A DNA stretch of 64,000 nt from Agrostemma githago (GCA_958450325.1 OY288251.1:15938976-16002975); one strand, 5' to 3'; shown: positions 39,489 through 52,139, numbered from the stretch's first letter. Made by a program: numbers and translations. The notes: generated by a model not told the origin, from the sequence alone.

Positions 39489-40388
39489 CTAAAGAATTTT
39501 GAACAACCGCATGGTGTATGGAATACAGATTGAACCATTTGTATTGGATGATTTCAGTTCGGTTAAAACATGTTCAATGTGACTAAACACCAGAAAAGGT
39601 AAATTGACCTTCTTATTCTTGAGGAGATTATAAATTAATATGATCTCGTGGATATGGAGTTTAGTCGTCCCTGATTTTCTTGGCAGTAGGGAGGAGTAGG
39701 ATACATTAAAAAGTAATTTCGCAAGTGAAGATAGGGACGCACCAAGTAAGGGTGATCTTTCAGTGGCTTTTGGGTCAAGCTTTTTCTTGATGGTTAGAAT
39801 GGTTTCAGTGTCATAATTTTTCCAACTTGTCCAGGCTTGGATTTCTTCCCCCTCACATGGAACCCCCAGTACTTCCCCAAATTCATGCATGTTGATATTG
39901 ATCACTTTATCACCAAAGTTTGCATAAAGGACATGATTTTCTATTTTAAGGGTAGCCCAGAACTGTGTAATTTGGACAGGATACACATGGTTACCTAGTT
40001 CAAGTAAATCAGCCCACTTTTGTAATGCTAGAATTTCATGCAAGGAGGATAGACTAGGATTTTCCTTAAACCAAGTCGATAAATACTGTCTGCCGGAAAC
40101 CAGAGGATAAGAAAGTACCTTAGTAATCTGATTGTGTTCCTTTGTAGTTAAACGAACATTGTCGAGAACACCCAAAATGTGTTCGTTCTCCGGAAGTATC
40201 CTCTGTTCCTCGCTGTCATTATCACTTGTTCTGACTGAGCGTTTACGCTTCCCCATAACAGAGATGTCTTTAATCACCTCGACTGTGTCCTCTGAATCAG
40301 CGGATCGGGGTTCGACAATCACCTCTCGAGCATGGGACCGAAGGTTTTTCTTGTGAGGGATCAAAGGTGTAGCCTTTTTTGGTGCCAT
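39489..40388 (-). CDS. Extra ORF after pol in the copia element (299 aa)
   Basis: Open from ATG 40388 to TAA 39489 on the same strand as pol, 0.5 kb downstream of it. The N-terminus is basic with Ser/Glu-rich parts (GKRKRS could be a nuclear signal). The middle contains FWATLKIENHVLYANFGDKV followed by INMHEFGEVLGVP, then LPFLVFSHIEHVL. This pattern recalls the 'putative plant transposon protein' (Transposase_32-like) family, found as an extra or env-position ORF in some elements. No transmembrane segment or signal peptide is evident, so I do not call it an envelope. The C-terminus ends at the truncated LTR and is probably shortened. Confidence 0.5.
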   Translation of the reverse strand: MAPKKATPLIPHKKNLRSHAREVIVEPRSADSEDTVEVIKDISVMGKRKRSVRTSDNDSEEQRILPENEHILGVLDNVRLTTKEHNQITKVLSYPLVSGRQYLSTWFKENPSLSSLHEILALQKWADLLELGNHVYPVQITQFWATLKIENHVLYANFGDKVININMHEFGEVLGVPCEGEEIQAWTSWKNYDTETILTIKKKLDPKATERSPLLGASLSSLAKLLFNVSYSSLLPRKSGTTKLHIHEIILIYNLLKNKKVNLPFLVFSHIEHVLTELKSSNTNGSICIPYTMRLFKIL

Positions 40389-40900
40389 GGCAGAGGAGAA
40401 GTAAAGGTGAAAGGTTTGAAAAAAGTTATGAAAGAGGGAGGATGGCAGACGTTTTTATGAAGGAGGAGAGAGGAATATGTAGGGTAATGATGTTTTTATA
40501 AAAAAGAGGAGCATTGTGAGAGAAGGAAAAAATATACACTTGCCTTAACAAGAGAGAGTGGATATATATTCTTAATATTTGATTTTGACAAGGCATTCAA
40601 GAAAGTAGAGTATATCATATATTATGGAAGGAGAATAATTTCATGAACTGAATGATTCTTATAAGAATCATCCTAGAATATTCAAGATCTTACTTGAATA
40701 TATTAGAATGAAATTATAATTTATATGATATTGTAGAGGATGTCGGAAAGTATCACATAAAGAATAACGTAGAATAATCCATAACTAATATACCAAAACC
40801 AACATCTGTGCATTATAACAATATTTAAAAGAAAACTCAGTCTAGATTCATACCAGTCTCATCAATCATACGAGAGATACAGGATCAACGAAAGTAGACG
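40389..40900. other. Spacer between the extra ORF and pol
   Basis: AT-rich, with no frame of note. It includes a purine-rich leader just before the extra ORF (AGAGGAGAAGTAAAGG on the plus strand near 40391). Confidence 0.5.
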
Positions 40901-43900
40901 TCAGTTGCCATTTATTAAACCAAGTTCCAACCGCAATTCTTCAAATCGTTCCCTGGGCAAAGGCTTGGTAAAAATGTCAGCTTTTTGTAGGTTAGTAGGA
41001 CAGTATACAAGTTGTATATTCCCTTTCTCAACATGGTCTCCTAAAAAATGAAGACGTATGTCAATATGTTTGGTATGGGAGTGTTGAGCTGGATTTTTTG
41101 AGATGGCAATGGTGCTTATATTATCACATAATATGGGTACGGAATCAAAAGATATCCCATTATCTTTGAGTTGCTGACGCAGCAACAGTAATTGAGTACA
41201 TACCAGAGAAGCGGCGATATATTCACTTTTTGTGGTAGAAAGTGCTACCGTTGCTTGTTTCTTTGAGCCCCATGATATTATGCTTGATCCGAGAAATGTC
41301 ACTGTTCCTGACGTACTTTTTCGATCAACATAACATCCTCCATGATTTGCATCTGAATATCCCTTAAGATCAAACTTATCATGCATAGGATATATTAAGT
41401 GGAGATTCTTGGTACCGATAAGGTATCTCAAAACGCGTTTTACTGTGACAAGGTGCGACTCTTTTGGGTCAGATTGGAATTGTGCACAGACACATACACT
41501 ATGCATGATGTCAGGTCTACTAGCAGTTAAGTATAGTAGGGATCCGATCATACCTCGATAAGCAGTATTATCTACTGACTTACCATCTTCATCCCTATCC
41601 AGCTTTGTAGTGACTGCCATGGGAGTGACAGCAGATTTTGCTTTATCCATACCAAAATTTTTTAAGAGTTCGCTTATATATTTCTGTTGATGTATTATAA
41701 TTCCTTCCTTTGTTTGCTTGATTTCCAGCCCCAAGAAGAACTCTAGTTCTCCCATCATACTCATTTCAAATTCAGATTGCATCAGGTTAGAGAAGTAGTC
41801 ACAAAGCTTTTCATTTGTTGATCCAAAGATTATGTCGTCCACGTAAATTTGAATAATGAGGATTTCTTTGTTGACGTGTTTGAGAAAGAGCGTCTTGTCA
41901 ACTGATCCTCTTTTGAATTCATTTAACAGCAAAAACTGAGATAGACGGTCATACTATGCCCTTGGAGCTTGTTTGAGTCCATATAGCGCTTTATCCAGTT
42001 TGAAGACATGATTTGGATGGTCTGAACTTTCGAATCCCGGCAGCTGCTCTACAAAAACCTCTTCTTTTACGTATCCATTCAGAAATGCTGTTTTTACGTC
42101 CATCTGGAATAACTTGAATCCTTTGGGAGCAGCAAATGCAATGAGGAGTCGAATTGCTTCGAGTCTTGCAACCGGGGCGAATGTTTCATCAAAATCTATC
42201 CCTTCTTGCTGATAGTAGCCTTGTACCACTAATCGCGCCTTATTTCTTACTATAGAACCAGAGTCATCTAACTTGTTTCGAAACACCCATCGGGCTCCTA
42301 TCACCTTCTTTTCTGATGGTCTTGGCACTAAATGCCACACTTTCTTTCTTTCGAATAGTGCTAGTTCTTCTTGCATTGCCACTATCCAGTCAGAATCGGT
42401 AAGCGCCATTTTGATGTTCGTTGGTTCTATGGTAGACAAAAAGGAATTAAGTACACAGTGATTTTTTAGAGACCTTCTCGTTTGAACTCCTTTATGATAA
42501 TCACTAAGAATGTCATCAGTAGTGTGTGACTTCTGATGTTTCCACTTTTTGAGATTTGTAGGAATGTTTCTATTTTGTCCTGTCGTTTCTTCTAACCTTG
42601 TCTCTGAGTTTATATTAACCATGTTGTCATCTCTACTTATTCCCCCTGTTTTGGTGCCAGAGGTTATGTCATCCTTACTCGAGGATATCTTAGTTCCCCC
42701 TGAGTCTGTGCTGGAGGTTATATTAACCTTGGAAGACGAATTGAGTAATTCTTTTGAAACATTGGCTGAAGTTGATTCTGGTTTATCTTGAAGTTTTGAA
42801 GAACTCTCTGATTGTTCTTCTTTTTCCAAAGATAAGTTTGGATCAATCCTTACCTTTTTCAAAAGACTCTCTGCATCCGAACCCTCAATATCTCTAGCCT
42901 CTTCATCAAGATCTGGAAGATCTTTTCTTGTGAGCCAGAAATCTGGGTCATCTTCATCGTCCTCTTCTTCATCTGGGTCTGAAGCACTAAGTGTATTAGT
43001 TTCATCAAACACTACATGAATGCTTTCCTCCATTCGTAGTGTTCTCTTGTTGTAAACTTTATAGGCCTTGCTATGGTCTGAATAACCCAAGAATACTGCT
43101 TCATCACTGCGAGGATCGAATTTACTTAAATTATTTTTTCTGTTATTATGAACAAAACATTTGCTACCAAAGCACCTTAAATGAGATATCTTTGGCTTTC
43201 TTCCTCTCAGTAATTCATAGGGAGTCTTCTTCAGCAAGGGCCTAATCATGGCTCGGTTGTGAATATAGCATGCTGTATTTACAGCCTCAGCCCAGAAATT
43301 TCTAGGCAGATCGATGCAAAGTAGCATAGTACGAGCCATTTCTTTAAGGGTTCTATTCATACGTTCGACCACTCCATTTTGTTGTGGAGTTCATGGAGCC
43401 GAGAAATTATGTCCGACCCCATGTTCTCGACAAAAATTAATGAAGGCTTGATTGTCGAACTCAGTTCCATGATTTGTTCTGATGGATACAAGATTATAAC
43501 TGTATTTGTTTTGGACTAGCTTCATTAGGCATTCGAATTCATCAGAAGTTTGATCTTTCGAGCTAAGGAAGACGGGCCAAACAAATCTAGAGAAATCATC
43601 CACAAGAACAAATACATACCGACTTCCTCCTCTGCTACTCACTCTCATTGGTCCACAAAGGTCCATGTGAATAAGTTCTAGAGGTTTTGTCGTACTGATG
43701 AATTTCTTTGGCTTGAAGGATGATCGAACATGTTTACAACGAACACAAGTCCCGCAGACTTTACTTGTATCGAAGGTTATAGAAGGAAGTCCATCAACAA
43801 GGTCTAGTGACTTAAGCTTGTTGAGACTGTAAGGATTGATATGACCAAAGCGTTTGTGCCATAACAGAGGGTCGGTGATCGTGACACTCATGCAAGTGAT

Positions 43901-46178
43901 GGCATTTTCTGGTAGGGTTTTGATGTCTGCTATATAGACATTATTAACCCTCTTTCCTTCCAAAATCACATTTGAAGAACCTTCTCGTATGATGCGGCAC
44001 ATGTTGTTACGGCATACAACCTTGTTTCCTCGATCACATAATTGTGATATACTGAGTAGACTGTGCTTTAGTCCCTTAACAAGCAACACGTTGTCAATAC
44101 AATGTGACTCGGAAATTCCGATTTTTCCGATGCCAATTATCCTTCCTTTCTTGTTGTCTCCAAATGTCACACTTCCACCATCATATGCTTCAAGTGACAC
44201 AAACTTTCTTCGATCGCCTGTCATATGCCTTGAGCATCCGCTGTCCAGATACCACTTGTTCTCTTGCAAATTTTTATATACCTGAAAGAGTTTATGTTTG
44301 GATCTTAGGTGCCCAAGCGAAGTTGGGTCCTCTTTCATTAATATCAGGCAATATATCTTTTCGTATCCACCTCTTCTTAACCTTATCAAGTTTTTCGGGC
44401 TGAACTTTACTAGTGTCGTTACTAGATTTTTTTTATCTCCTTTTTCAGGTTTTCTTCTTTTTAGACCCGGCTTTTCTTCCGTTCCGTGCATTTTAGTAAT
44501 CTTACTAAGTTGTTCGTTGATACTTTCATACGTTTTTACGTTTTTCTCATACTCTTCCGTTTTACTTTGCATTATCCCCTTTTCTTTTATTAACTCCATA
44601 ATCTTTGAGGTAAGCGAATCCTTTATTTTATCATGACTCGCCTTCTCACGATTTATTTCATTTGTTGATATTGATATAAATCATTTTAACTCCTCGTTTT
44701 CAGATTTTAAAGTAGAATTGGTTTTATGCAAAGTATCCATAGCCTTTCTTCTATCTTCGTCTTCTAAAGACAGGTTGGGATTTTCTATTTTATTGCTTCG
44801 ATTCAAACAACTCGTTGGATTATCCGATACTTCAAGAATTTTTCTTGAAGTTTCAGAGAATTCCTTATTATTGTTTGTTCGAGTTTCGTTGAATCTTTTT
44901 AAGGTAACATTTGCCAAAGCTATGTCATTTATTTGGTTTAATGACTCGTTTATCTCTTCTTTTTGTTGTTGACATGTTTCCAATAGTTCCTCAAAATAGG
45001 CAAAGAGTTTATCCTTGGTAAGTTTGCGAAACTTTTTTTAAAATTTTAAAAGACTTACCTCTTCATCGTCTTCATCTGTGTCTGAACTTGAATGGTGTGT
45101 TCTAGTCATTAGACACATATCCTTGTACCTTTTTGTTTTTGATTTTGAAGATCTTTCATGTTGAGGACTTAGGCAAAAGTTTGCCTCGTCTTTATCATCC
45201 GATCCATCTTCTTCGTCTGAGTCCAAATCTCCCCATCCACATGAAGCCAACATAACTTGTTTGTGAAGAGATTTGGATCTTTCTCTTTCCCCTTTCGATC
45301 TTATATTTTTCCACATTGGACAATCTTTAATTAGGTGTCCGACTTCACCACACTTAAAACATCCTTGACTACTTTGTTTTGTGGTTGAAGTGTTTGTTTT
45401 GTCCCTAAAAGAATTTTTCTGTTCAAATTTGAAATTTTTTCGAAAGCGTTTAACAAAAAGGGCTAAGTCGTCACTCATGGCTTCCTCATCGTCACTGAGA
45501 GAACTTTTTAGAGTTATTCCTTTACTCTTAGAGGATTCACTTTGGCGTTGATTCAAAGTGAGCTCATGTGCCATAAGATTACCGAGTAATTCTTGATAGC
45601 TGAGTAAGGTTAGATCTTTTTATTCGTCAATAGCGGTCACTTTAGGTTGCCATTTATCAGTGAGACTTCTCAGGACTTTTCTTACAAGATTTTCTGTATC
45701 AAATGATTTTCCAAGATTCCTTAATTCATTTGTGATATTAGTGAATCTTGCAGACATTTCAGTGATACTTTCATCTTTGTCCATTTTAAATAACTCGTAT
45801 TGTTGAGTTAGCAAATCAATTCTAATTTTTTTTAACTTGGGTAGTTCCTTCATATGCAAGTTCCAGACTATCCCAGATTTCTTTCGCGGATACGCAGGAA
45901 GTGAGTCGATTATATTCTTTAGACGAAATTCCTCGTTACAATAGTGACATTGCACGAGAATTCTTTTCGGCCTTTTTATAATCGTTCTCATCATAGTCTT
46001 CTTCATCCTTTACGGTGATGTTCCCAAGAACATCAACGGATTGGATTGCAATCGGTCCCTTGACTACGATTTTCCAACATTCGAAATCTGTTCCTTTTAT
46101 GTAGTGCATCATTTTGTTTTTCCACAAATCATTGTCTACACCATCAAAAATGGGAAACTTTGAGTTTTTGGAATCCAT
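40901..46178 (-). pseudogene. gag-pol: Copia gag-pol, degenerate (SIRE/Maximus-like)
   Basis: Minus-strand fragments in order. Gag N-terminus (46178-45620, FPIFDGVDNDLWKNKMMHYI). Knuckle CFKCGEVGHLIKDC (about 45370-45330). Protease WYLDSGCSRHMTG (about 44260-44220). Pre-integrase WHKRFGHINP (about 43870). Integrase with HMDLCGPM (about 43650) and Glu in VVERMNRTL (about 43365). RT with ARWVFRNK and YVDDIIFG (about 41840). RNase H with SDANHGGC and STTKSEYIA. Breaks: a TGA stop in integrase (43393-43391), a TAG stop in RT (41956-41954, where a Trp codon is usual), and frameshifts in gag near 45600 and 45950 and between 45038 and 44599. The integrase site reads IRTNHGTEF where SDHGTEF is usual, so the second catalytic Asp is Asn. 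Not functional. Confidence 0.85.
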
Positions 46179-46252
46179 TTGATCAAAATGGATTAATTGA
46201 GAGTCGCTAGTTTTGGATCTACTCTTTTACGTGAACCAATCAAGAGAACCAC

Positions 46253-46264
46253 GCTCTGACACCA
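46253..46264 (-). other. Primer binding site of the copia element
   Basis: The minus strand reads TGGTGTCAGAGC, one base from the initiator-Met tRNA type TGGTATCAGAGC, starting two bases inside the LTR end. Confidence 0.8.
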
Positions 46265-46266
46265 AC

Positions 46267-47608
46267 TGTAGAATCTAGCGACCCTATGTAATACTCCAGA
46301 GAGGGGGTGAATAGAGTATTACCTTGTTTTTAAAATTTTTAACGATATACTACACTCGAATCTTATTATGAAAGATGTATAGTATTACGAATTTGATACG
46401 GCTAATTAAATAAAATCACAATTTATTTGCTATTACACTTACTACTAAAAAGTATAAGTGTAGGAAATAGCAAAGATAAACAAAATGCGTAAAGTAAATA
46501 ACACGAGCAATTTAAACGTGGTTCGGCCCAATTGAAAAGCCTACGTCCACCGGTGTCTTTTATTTATAATAGTACCTTCTCCGGATTACCTTTACAAATA
46601 AAGACTATCACGATTAACTCTAATCGTGATGGTGTGAGTGATGTGAAGCACTCGATTTGAGAGATGTTAAGCTCTCGGATTGTAGAATGTTAAGCCTACG
46701 ACTGTGAAGGATGTTAAGCCTTCGGTGTGAGGGATGTGAAGCCCTCGGTGTTTGAACGATGTGAAACGTTCAGGATGTGAACGATATATGTCGTTCGATT
46801 GAGTAAACCACTACTCTACTCGTATACTTTACTCGACTCAAGTTTACAATATTTCTCTAGCTAGGATACACTTCAATTGTCTAGAGAGAATAATGCAACT
46901 ATATGATTTTGAATAACATAAACAATAGGACACGATTTATTAGCCAAGACCTTTTTCAAAACCTTTTTGCAAAATGCCTTTTAACTTAGAAATGTGGTGA
47001 GTTTTTGCAAAGTAAAAATAAGTGTGCAGGTCGTGTCATTTAGTGTGAGTGAGCACACCAATATATATAGATGAGAAAGATCTTTAAAAGGAATAAGATA
47101 ATTTGTTAGAATCAATCATTTCCTTAAAGTAAAAAGATATGGTTAGTGAAATATACTAAGGAAGATAACAATCAAATAAAGTTTCCATAGTTTAATGATT
47201 TCTTCATATCTTATAAAGATAGGATATTCTTAAAAATCATTTATTTATGGAGTCATTTATTCACTCAATATTTAGTTTCCTTATAGCATATTATAAAACC
47301 ATCATTCCAGATCTTTTACATCTTTAAAAGAATTTTTTTACTTTTAAAATCAAGCATAAATATTTTGATAGATCTTGGCACGTGTTTATTGCATATAGAC
47401 ATAAGGTTAACTTAACCTTTGTAGAGGTTATATTAACCTTACTTTATATAGTTGCATTGTCCTCTTTACATTAAGATCCTTAAGTCCTTAAGCTTGGTCT
47501 TGAGTCTTGTTTAGTCCTTTCCTTTGATCTTCCTTCATCCTTCACAGCTGAGACATATACTAAGTGATATCTGTGACAATTATATCTTTGACATAATCAA
47601 AACACACA
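46267..47608 (-). repeat. 5' LTR of the copia element
   Basis: About 1.34 kb. The inner end TGTAGAATC (plus strand) is certain from the partial 3' LTR and the PBS. The outer end is placed at the TGTGTGTTTTGATTATG start on the minus strand. A TATATATA motif (47063-47070) is a possible minus-strand TATA box. An array of ATGTGAAGC(A/C)(C/T)TCG-like units lies at 46627-46800. Confidence 0.7.
46627..46800 (-). repeat. Short repeats within the copia LTR
   Basis: About seven units of roughly 24 bp built on GGATGTTAAGCCTTCGGTGTG (20-base core GATGTTAAGCCTTCGGTGTG), with GAAGC and TTAAGC variants. They lie upstream of the LTR TATA motif. Confidence 0.65.
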
Positions 47609-47619
47609 ATGTTTATAAA

Positions 47620-48195
47620 ACGTTGATTCTTCACTGTATATAAAAACAATTTCAGTGTACATAATAACTATTTTAGGGTATTTAACAATTCTACTATATC
47701 AAATAATTAAGTACATATGACAATTATTTTGGTGTATATATGTTGATTAATTGGTATACATAGTAACCATTTGAGTGTATATAACAATAACTATTTTTTT
47801 GTATATATTGAGTTCTTAAGTGTGTGTATATATATATAGTGAGTTTACTAGCGTATATAATGAGTTTTTAGTGTATATAAAAGTTATTTGGATGTATTTT
47901 CCATTGTTGATTAATTGGTGTACATAGTAACTATTTGGTGTATATAACAATTATTTTACTAAATATATTGAGTTCTTAAGTGTATATATTTGTAGTGAGT
48001 TTAGTAGCGTATATAATGAGTTTTTTAGTGTATATAATAGTTATTTTGATGTATGTTTCATTGTTGATTAAATGATGTACATATTAATTATTTGGGTGTA
48101 TATAACAATTATTTTACTGTATGTATTGAGTTCTTAAGTGTATATATGCAGTGAGTTTAATAGCGTATATAATGAGTTTTTTTAGCGTATAAAAA
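47620..48195 (-). repeat. Right inverted arm of the ~155-bp AT-rich repeat
   Basis: Reverse complement of the left arm: TGTTGATTAATTGGTGTACA, TGTATATATTGAGTTCTTAA and GCGTATATAATGAGTTTTT recur. Alignment runs to the inner end of the left arm (the AATTATTTGATATAGTAGAA region). About 3.5 units are present. Confidence 0.8.
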
Positions 48196-50670
48196 AATTG
48201 AATTGAAAGGAATCAAAAATACATTAAATACAAAATTTTACTTTAATATTTAATTCAAGTCCGAAATTTGTATGCAAATTAATAAATTTATACAACCAAA
48301 AGTCTTACATTATCCATTCCATCAACATTCCGACATATATACAAGCCCAAAAAGTAATATAGATATGTTTCTAAGTACTTTTACACTTGTAAAAGATGAA
48401 ACTCATTTGTGCCTCATTTCTTTCATCCCATCTTCACCTTAGTTGTAGAGTTCCTCTATGAGCGAGTTCAAAACCTAGAAAATGAAAGACTAACACAAAT
48501 TCATCTCGTAAAAGAAAAGTTAAACCTCTTGCATTCTTAGATAAAAGCAATATAGGATCGTGGAGAGCAGAGGTAGAACTATATTCATTCAGTAAGGAGA
48601 GTAAATATACATCACACATAAAAAAACAGAAACAACGTTGTTATATAATATGCATGAAGGAGCAAAACAGAAGTAGAAGAGAATACCTGAAAATTTTGAG
48701 ATGATAAGTAGCACCATCAGTAGTGAAAAACATCAACGGGAAGACTTTGAGAATACCTTAAGTAGTTTTCCTGTGAAGTCACAGAAGTATTTCACCAGCA
48801 GCGCCCGAAAAATCATCGCATCAGGGGAAAAAATTACAAATAAAAGAGAGAGAGAAGGGGGGGAATGCATAACCTTCATGTGTAGTTTGTAAAAATGTCA
48901 TCACAAGATATAGCCACACGAACCAGGGAAGTATTCGCTTTCTAACGGCTCACAAACAAAACGAAGAATTGAAGGAGGAAGATGTATGAAATGTGATGAA
49001 TGGACGCAAAGAAGTTGGTTTAAAGATGAACGAATCTGAGAGGCAAAGACTGCAATGGGAAAAGAAACAATTGAAATAGTATGTGTACAACCTACCAATT
49101 TGAAAGAGAAACCAGAAATTGAATAGTGGAATGCTGTGAATAAAAATTACTGCCATAAAATAAAGTCACAATGGAAAATGAAATAAATTTAACAATGCTG
49201 GAGTCCGTAATTTCCAGCATTATCCTTCGTAGTCTGTAACGTAGTCCACAATTTTCTTTATAAGATTCTAAATCATATTACTACAATAACTAAACTTTTA
49301 TCACAAGTAGAGATACAGAGTATAATGATAGAAAAAGAATAGATCACTAAACACAGTGACAACAATTCAGATACGGAGCATCTTCTGTAAACTAGTGACG
49401 ACAGTGGGTAGGATCTGAAATTTTATGTAGGGCCTAATTATTACTACTTAGTTCAAATCGGCAAGATTAGGCTTGTTGTATAATATTCCATTTTGTAGCA
49501 CAGAGAAAAGATTAGGCTTCAAGGCTTTGTGATTCTCTACACGTATCACAACAAATGAATTCATTCACAAACGTTAAAAAATGACAGCTTCAATAATGCA
49601 CATATGAAAGCTTTCCTAATTCACCATATCAACAACATACATGACCCAAGATAGTTTCTTATCCATCACTTAGACATTTTGACAAATATGTAAATGTGAC
49701 AGCGTACTATCTCTAAGAAATGTATAGCTGAACTTACCTCTTCACTCTCAATGTCAACATGTTCATCAAATCTGTAAACCATATACTCCAATTGTTTTTA
49801 TCCTCACACAGACTTTTCATCAAACATATGGAGTGACAACATATATAAGCTAAAACATACTCCGTACATCAGTGCTATTTGGTTTCAGTTGGCATCAGAA
49901 TTGATCAAGGATATTGCAGTGCTCGAAGTTGAAGTTAGTAATTTAGAGTTGTACCTTCTGTAGCTGTATAGAAAAACATTTGACCAGTAGATCTCCTGCA
50001 ACATGAACCATAACACAAATACATAAACTTAAATCACACTAATAATAACAAATTAGAAAGAAAAAAACAGTATCCAAGCTGGTTTCGAAATCTTTGATGC
50101 ACGATTATAAGCGACAAGGGTCGTATCTTCTGAATTTGTTGACTTGCAACTTGAGCCGGTATCTAACAAAACAACCTAAAACCCAGAAGTACCCATTGAT
50201 CAAAATTGCATGATTAAAGATTTATGACAAAAAGAAAGAACCTTTCCCAATAATTGAATCATGGACATTCTAGAGTAAGGTACGAAAGTTTCAAGAGAGG
50301 AGGGGAAGTGTACGTAAGAAAGCGGCGGCGGTGACGTGAAGGTAGGTTCAGATCAATTAAGCACGATTTTGGTTCTAGATATTTGGGATTAGGGATTTTG
50401 TGGTTGTCGGGGACGACATAGGAAGGGGTGGATTCTTTGTTGGAAGAGAGTGAGGGACTGAGGGGTGATGGCGGTAGGGCGCATATTGGTAGGGTGTTGC
50501 GTGCTTCATCTTACACGTATGAAGCTGCATATCAGTAAAATATCAGTATTGCTGCGTTTAATTTGTAGAAAATGCCTCCTGTAACATTTATTTACTTTAA
50601 AAAAATCAAAAAATTGAATTTTTATTTGCTACTACTTGTCTAAAACGTCACAAATGAGTAGCAAATTGCA
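48196..50670. other. AT-rich intergenic DNA
   Basis: No gene, RNA or known repeat was recognised. Short purine-rich and microsatellite-like stretches occur (AGAGAGAGA near 48846; GCGGCGGCGG near 50321). The GC-richer part at 50280-50500 could be a 5' end of an old minus-strand gene, but no frame supports it. Confidence 0.5.
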
Positions 50671-50688
50671 TTTTTTTCTACTAGTGGC
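50671..50688. other. CACTA-like terminal motif
   Basis: TTTTTTTCTACTAGTGG is the inverse of the CACTA-type end (CACTAGTAGAAAAA). No matching opposite end was found to the left, so this is a remnant or a chance match. Confidence 0.35.
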
Positions 50689-51140
50689 ATGATTGATATT
50701 TTAATGTATACACAAATTATACATAAATGCCAAATTTTAATGTATAAATACAAAAAAAATCTGCTCAACTTTTCCAGAAATGGGCTTTGCTCAAAACTAA
50801 CACGAAACATTCAAAACACCCTAAATATCAACTTTTCAGTTTAAAAAAAACAACTCTCCTCCGAGTAGGTCTCATGATAATCTTATTATGATACCATTTT
50901 GAGTAAAATCATAAAATCTTATGGAGGATAATAAGTGGGTAAATCGGAATCATGATAATCTTATTACGATACCGTCTTAAGGGATATGGGGAGAGAAAGA
51001 GACAAAATAACCTTCTGTATATGATCAGCTGTGACGTTGTTAGAGTAATAGGTTGCATCTGCATCAGGTGATGCTGCATCAGCCCCCTTCCTCACTCACA
51101 CCCTTACTTAAGGACGAAAACGGTTAGTTTTATTATAATA

Positions 51141-51338
51141 CTCCCTCCGTCCCAATGAATTGTTTGCCTATTCCATATTGGGGCGTCTCAATGAATTGTT
51201 TGCCTTTCTATTTTAGGAATGTTTTTTATATGCAATTTGACCATTTTCATGAGTTTTGCTCCACATGTCACTCCCTCATTGGATCCCTTACCCTTGGTGC
51301 CAAAAGAAAAGGTAAACAATTCATTGGAACAGAGGGAG
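51141..51338. mobile_element. Stowaway-type MITE
   Basis: 198 bp with terminal inverted repeats CTCCCTCCGTCCCAATGAAT and ATTCATTGGAACAGAGGGAG, flanked by TA on both sides (51139-51140, 51339-51340). The subterminal CAATGAATTGTTTGCC occurs twice at the left. Such elements are moved by Tc1/mariner transposases. Confidence 0.9.
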
Positions 51339-51484
51339 TAACTCGATCTTTCTTCAAAATCCTGATGCTTTGCTGCTCAGCCAACCCACGGACAACCAAC
51401 ATGTCAGCAACATTGAATCCAACTGGCTGTCCACCATTTAAACATTTAATGATATGACTAGAACAAGAAAGTTGTATTACCTTC

Positions 51485-51600
51485 CCCGTGAATTTTTTTT
51501 GGTTCAAATGATCACACTATGTCGTATACTAAGAATCGAACTCCAATTTCATGGTTCGAGTAAAAAAATTCATACCACTCAGGCGACCTCATTTTCCTTA
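51485..51600 (-). mobile_element. tRNA-derived SINE-like sequence (candidate)
   Basis: On the minus strand GGTCGCCTGAGTGGT resembles a polymerase III A box. GAGTTCGATTC, about 40 bp later, resembles a B box. The sequence ends in GAACCAAAAAAAA. This order is that of a short tRNA-related SINE. No TSD was confirmed, so it could also be a tRNA pseudogene. Confidence 0.45.
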
Positions 51601-52139
51601 AAAAAATGGCACACTTAATATGAAACAGAAAAGAAAAAAGATATAGAGATTACCCTTTACGCTTTTCGTTAGCTTTAATGGCGTAATAAATATTAGAAGA
51701 CAAAGGATGATTTATAACAGGAATCAAATACACGTCATCATAGTTATGATAGTGAGAAGCACCACTTTGAACATGTTATTCTACTGTCAGTTAGTTTGTT
51801 CTGAAGAAATGGTAGATCCTTAATCGCTGGATTCATGCATAATCAACACGTCGGATCACTAAATAATAACCAGAATACGGACTTTCTGGTGGTTACGACA
51901 GCGACTCCAGGGATTTCTTGTAGTAAGTCAATGACCTTGTTGCATACATGTTTGATGTTTCTTGTTATGTTGTGATATGACTACGAGTACTAATATACAT
52001 GAATGGATATTTGGTCATACATAGGTTCCAAATCATCAAAACTAATAAAATTTAGCAGTAATTAATCACAAAGAAAGAATAAAAATAGGAAGTTCAAATT
52101 AAAAAAATTGACAAACCGTGAGCAGTATTCTATCACGAC
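51601..52139. other. AT-rich spacer
   Basis: I see no gene or repeat here. Confidence 0.5.

Larger units (their letters stand above)
39231..47608 (-). mobile_element. SIRE/Maximus-like Ty1/copia retrotransposon, degenerate
   Basis: On the minus strand: an LTR (about 47608-46267), a Met-tRNA type PBS, broken gag and pol, an extra ORF, and only 245 bp of the 3' LTR (39475-39231). Copia order (integrase before RT), the D-S-G protease motif and YVDDIIFG agree with the SIRE lineage, whose members often carry an additional ORF after pol. It lies between the inverted arms and beside the foldback. No matching TSD was found. The outer LTR end at about 47608 is approximate. Confidence 0.85.

Noticed and set aside
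39489..40388. Retroviral-type envelope gene
   Set aside because: It has an env-like position but no signal peptide, transmembrane segment or cleavage motif; the sequence looks like a plant-transposon protein.
48434..49156. Short minus-strand frames as a host gene
   Set aside because: They are below 70 codons, AT-biased, without domains or splice support.
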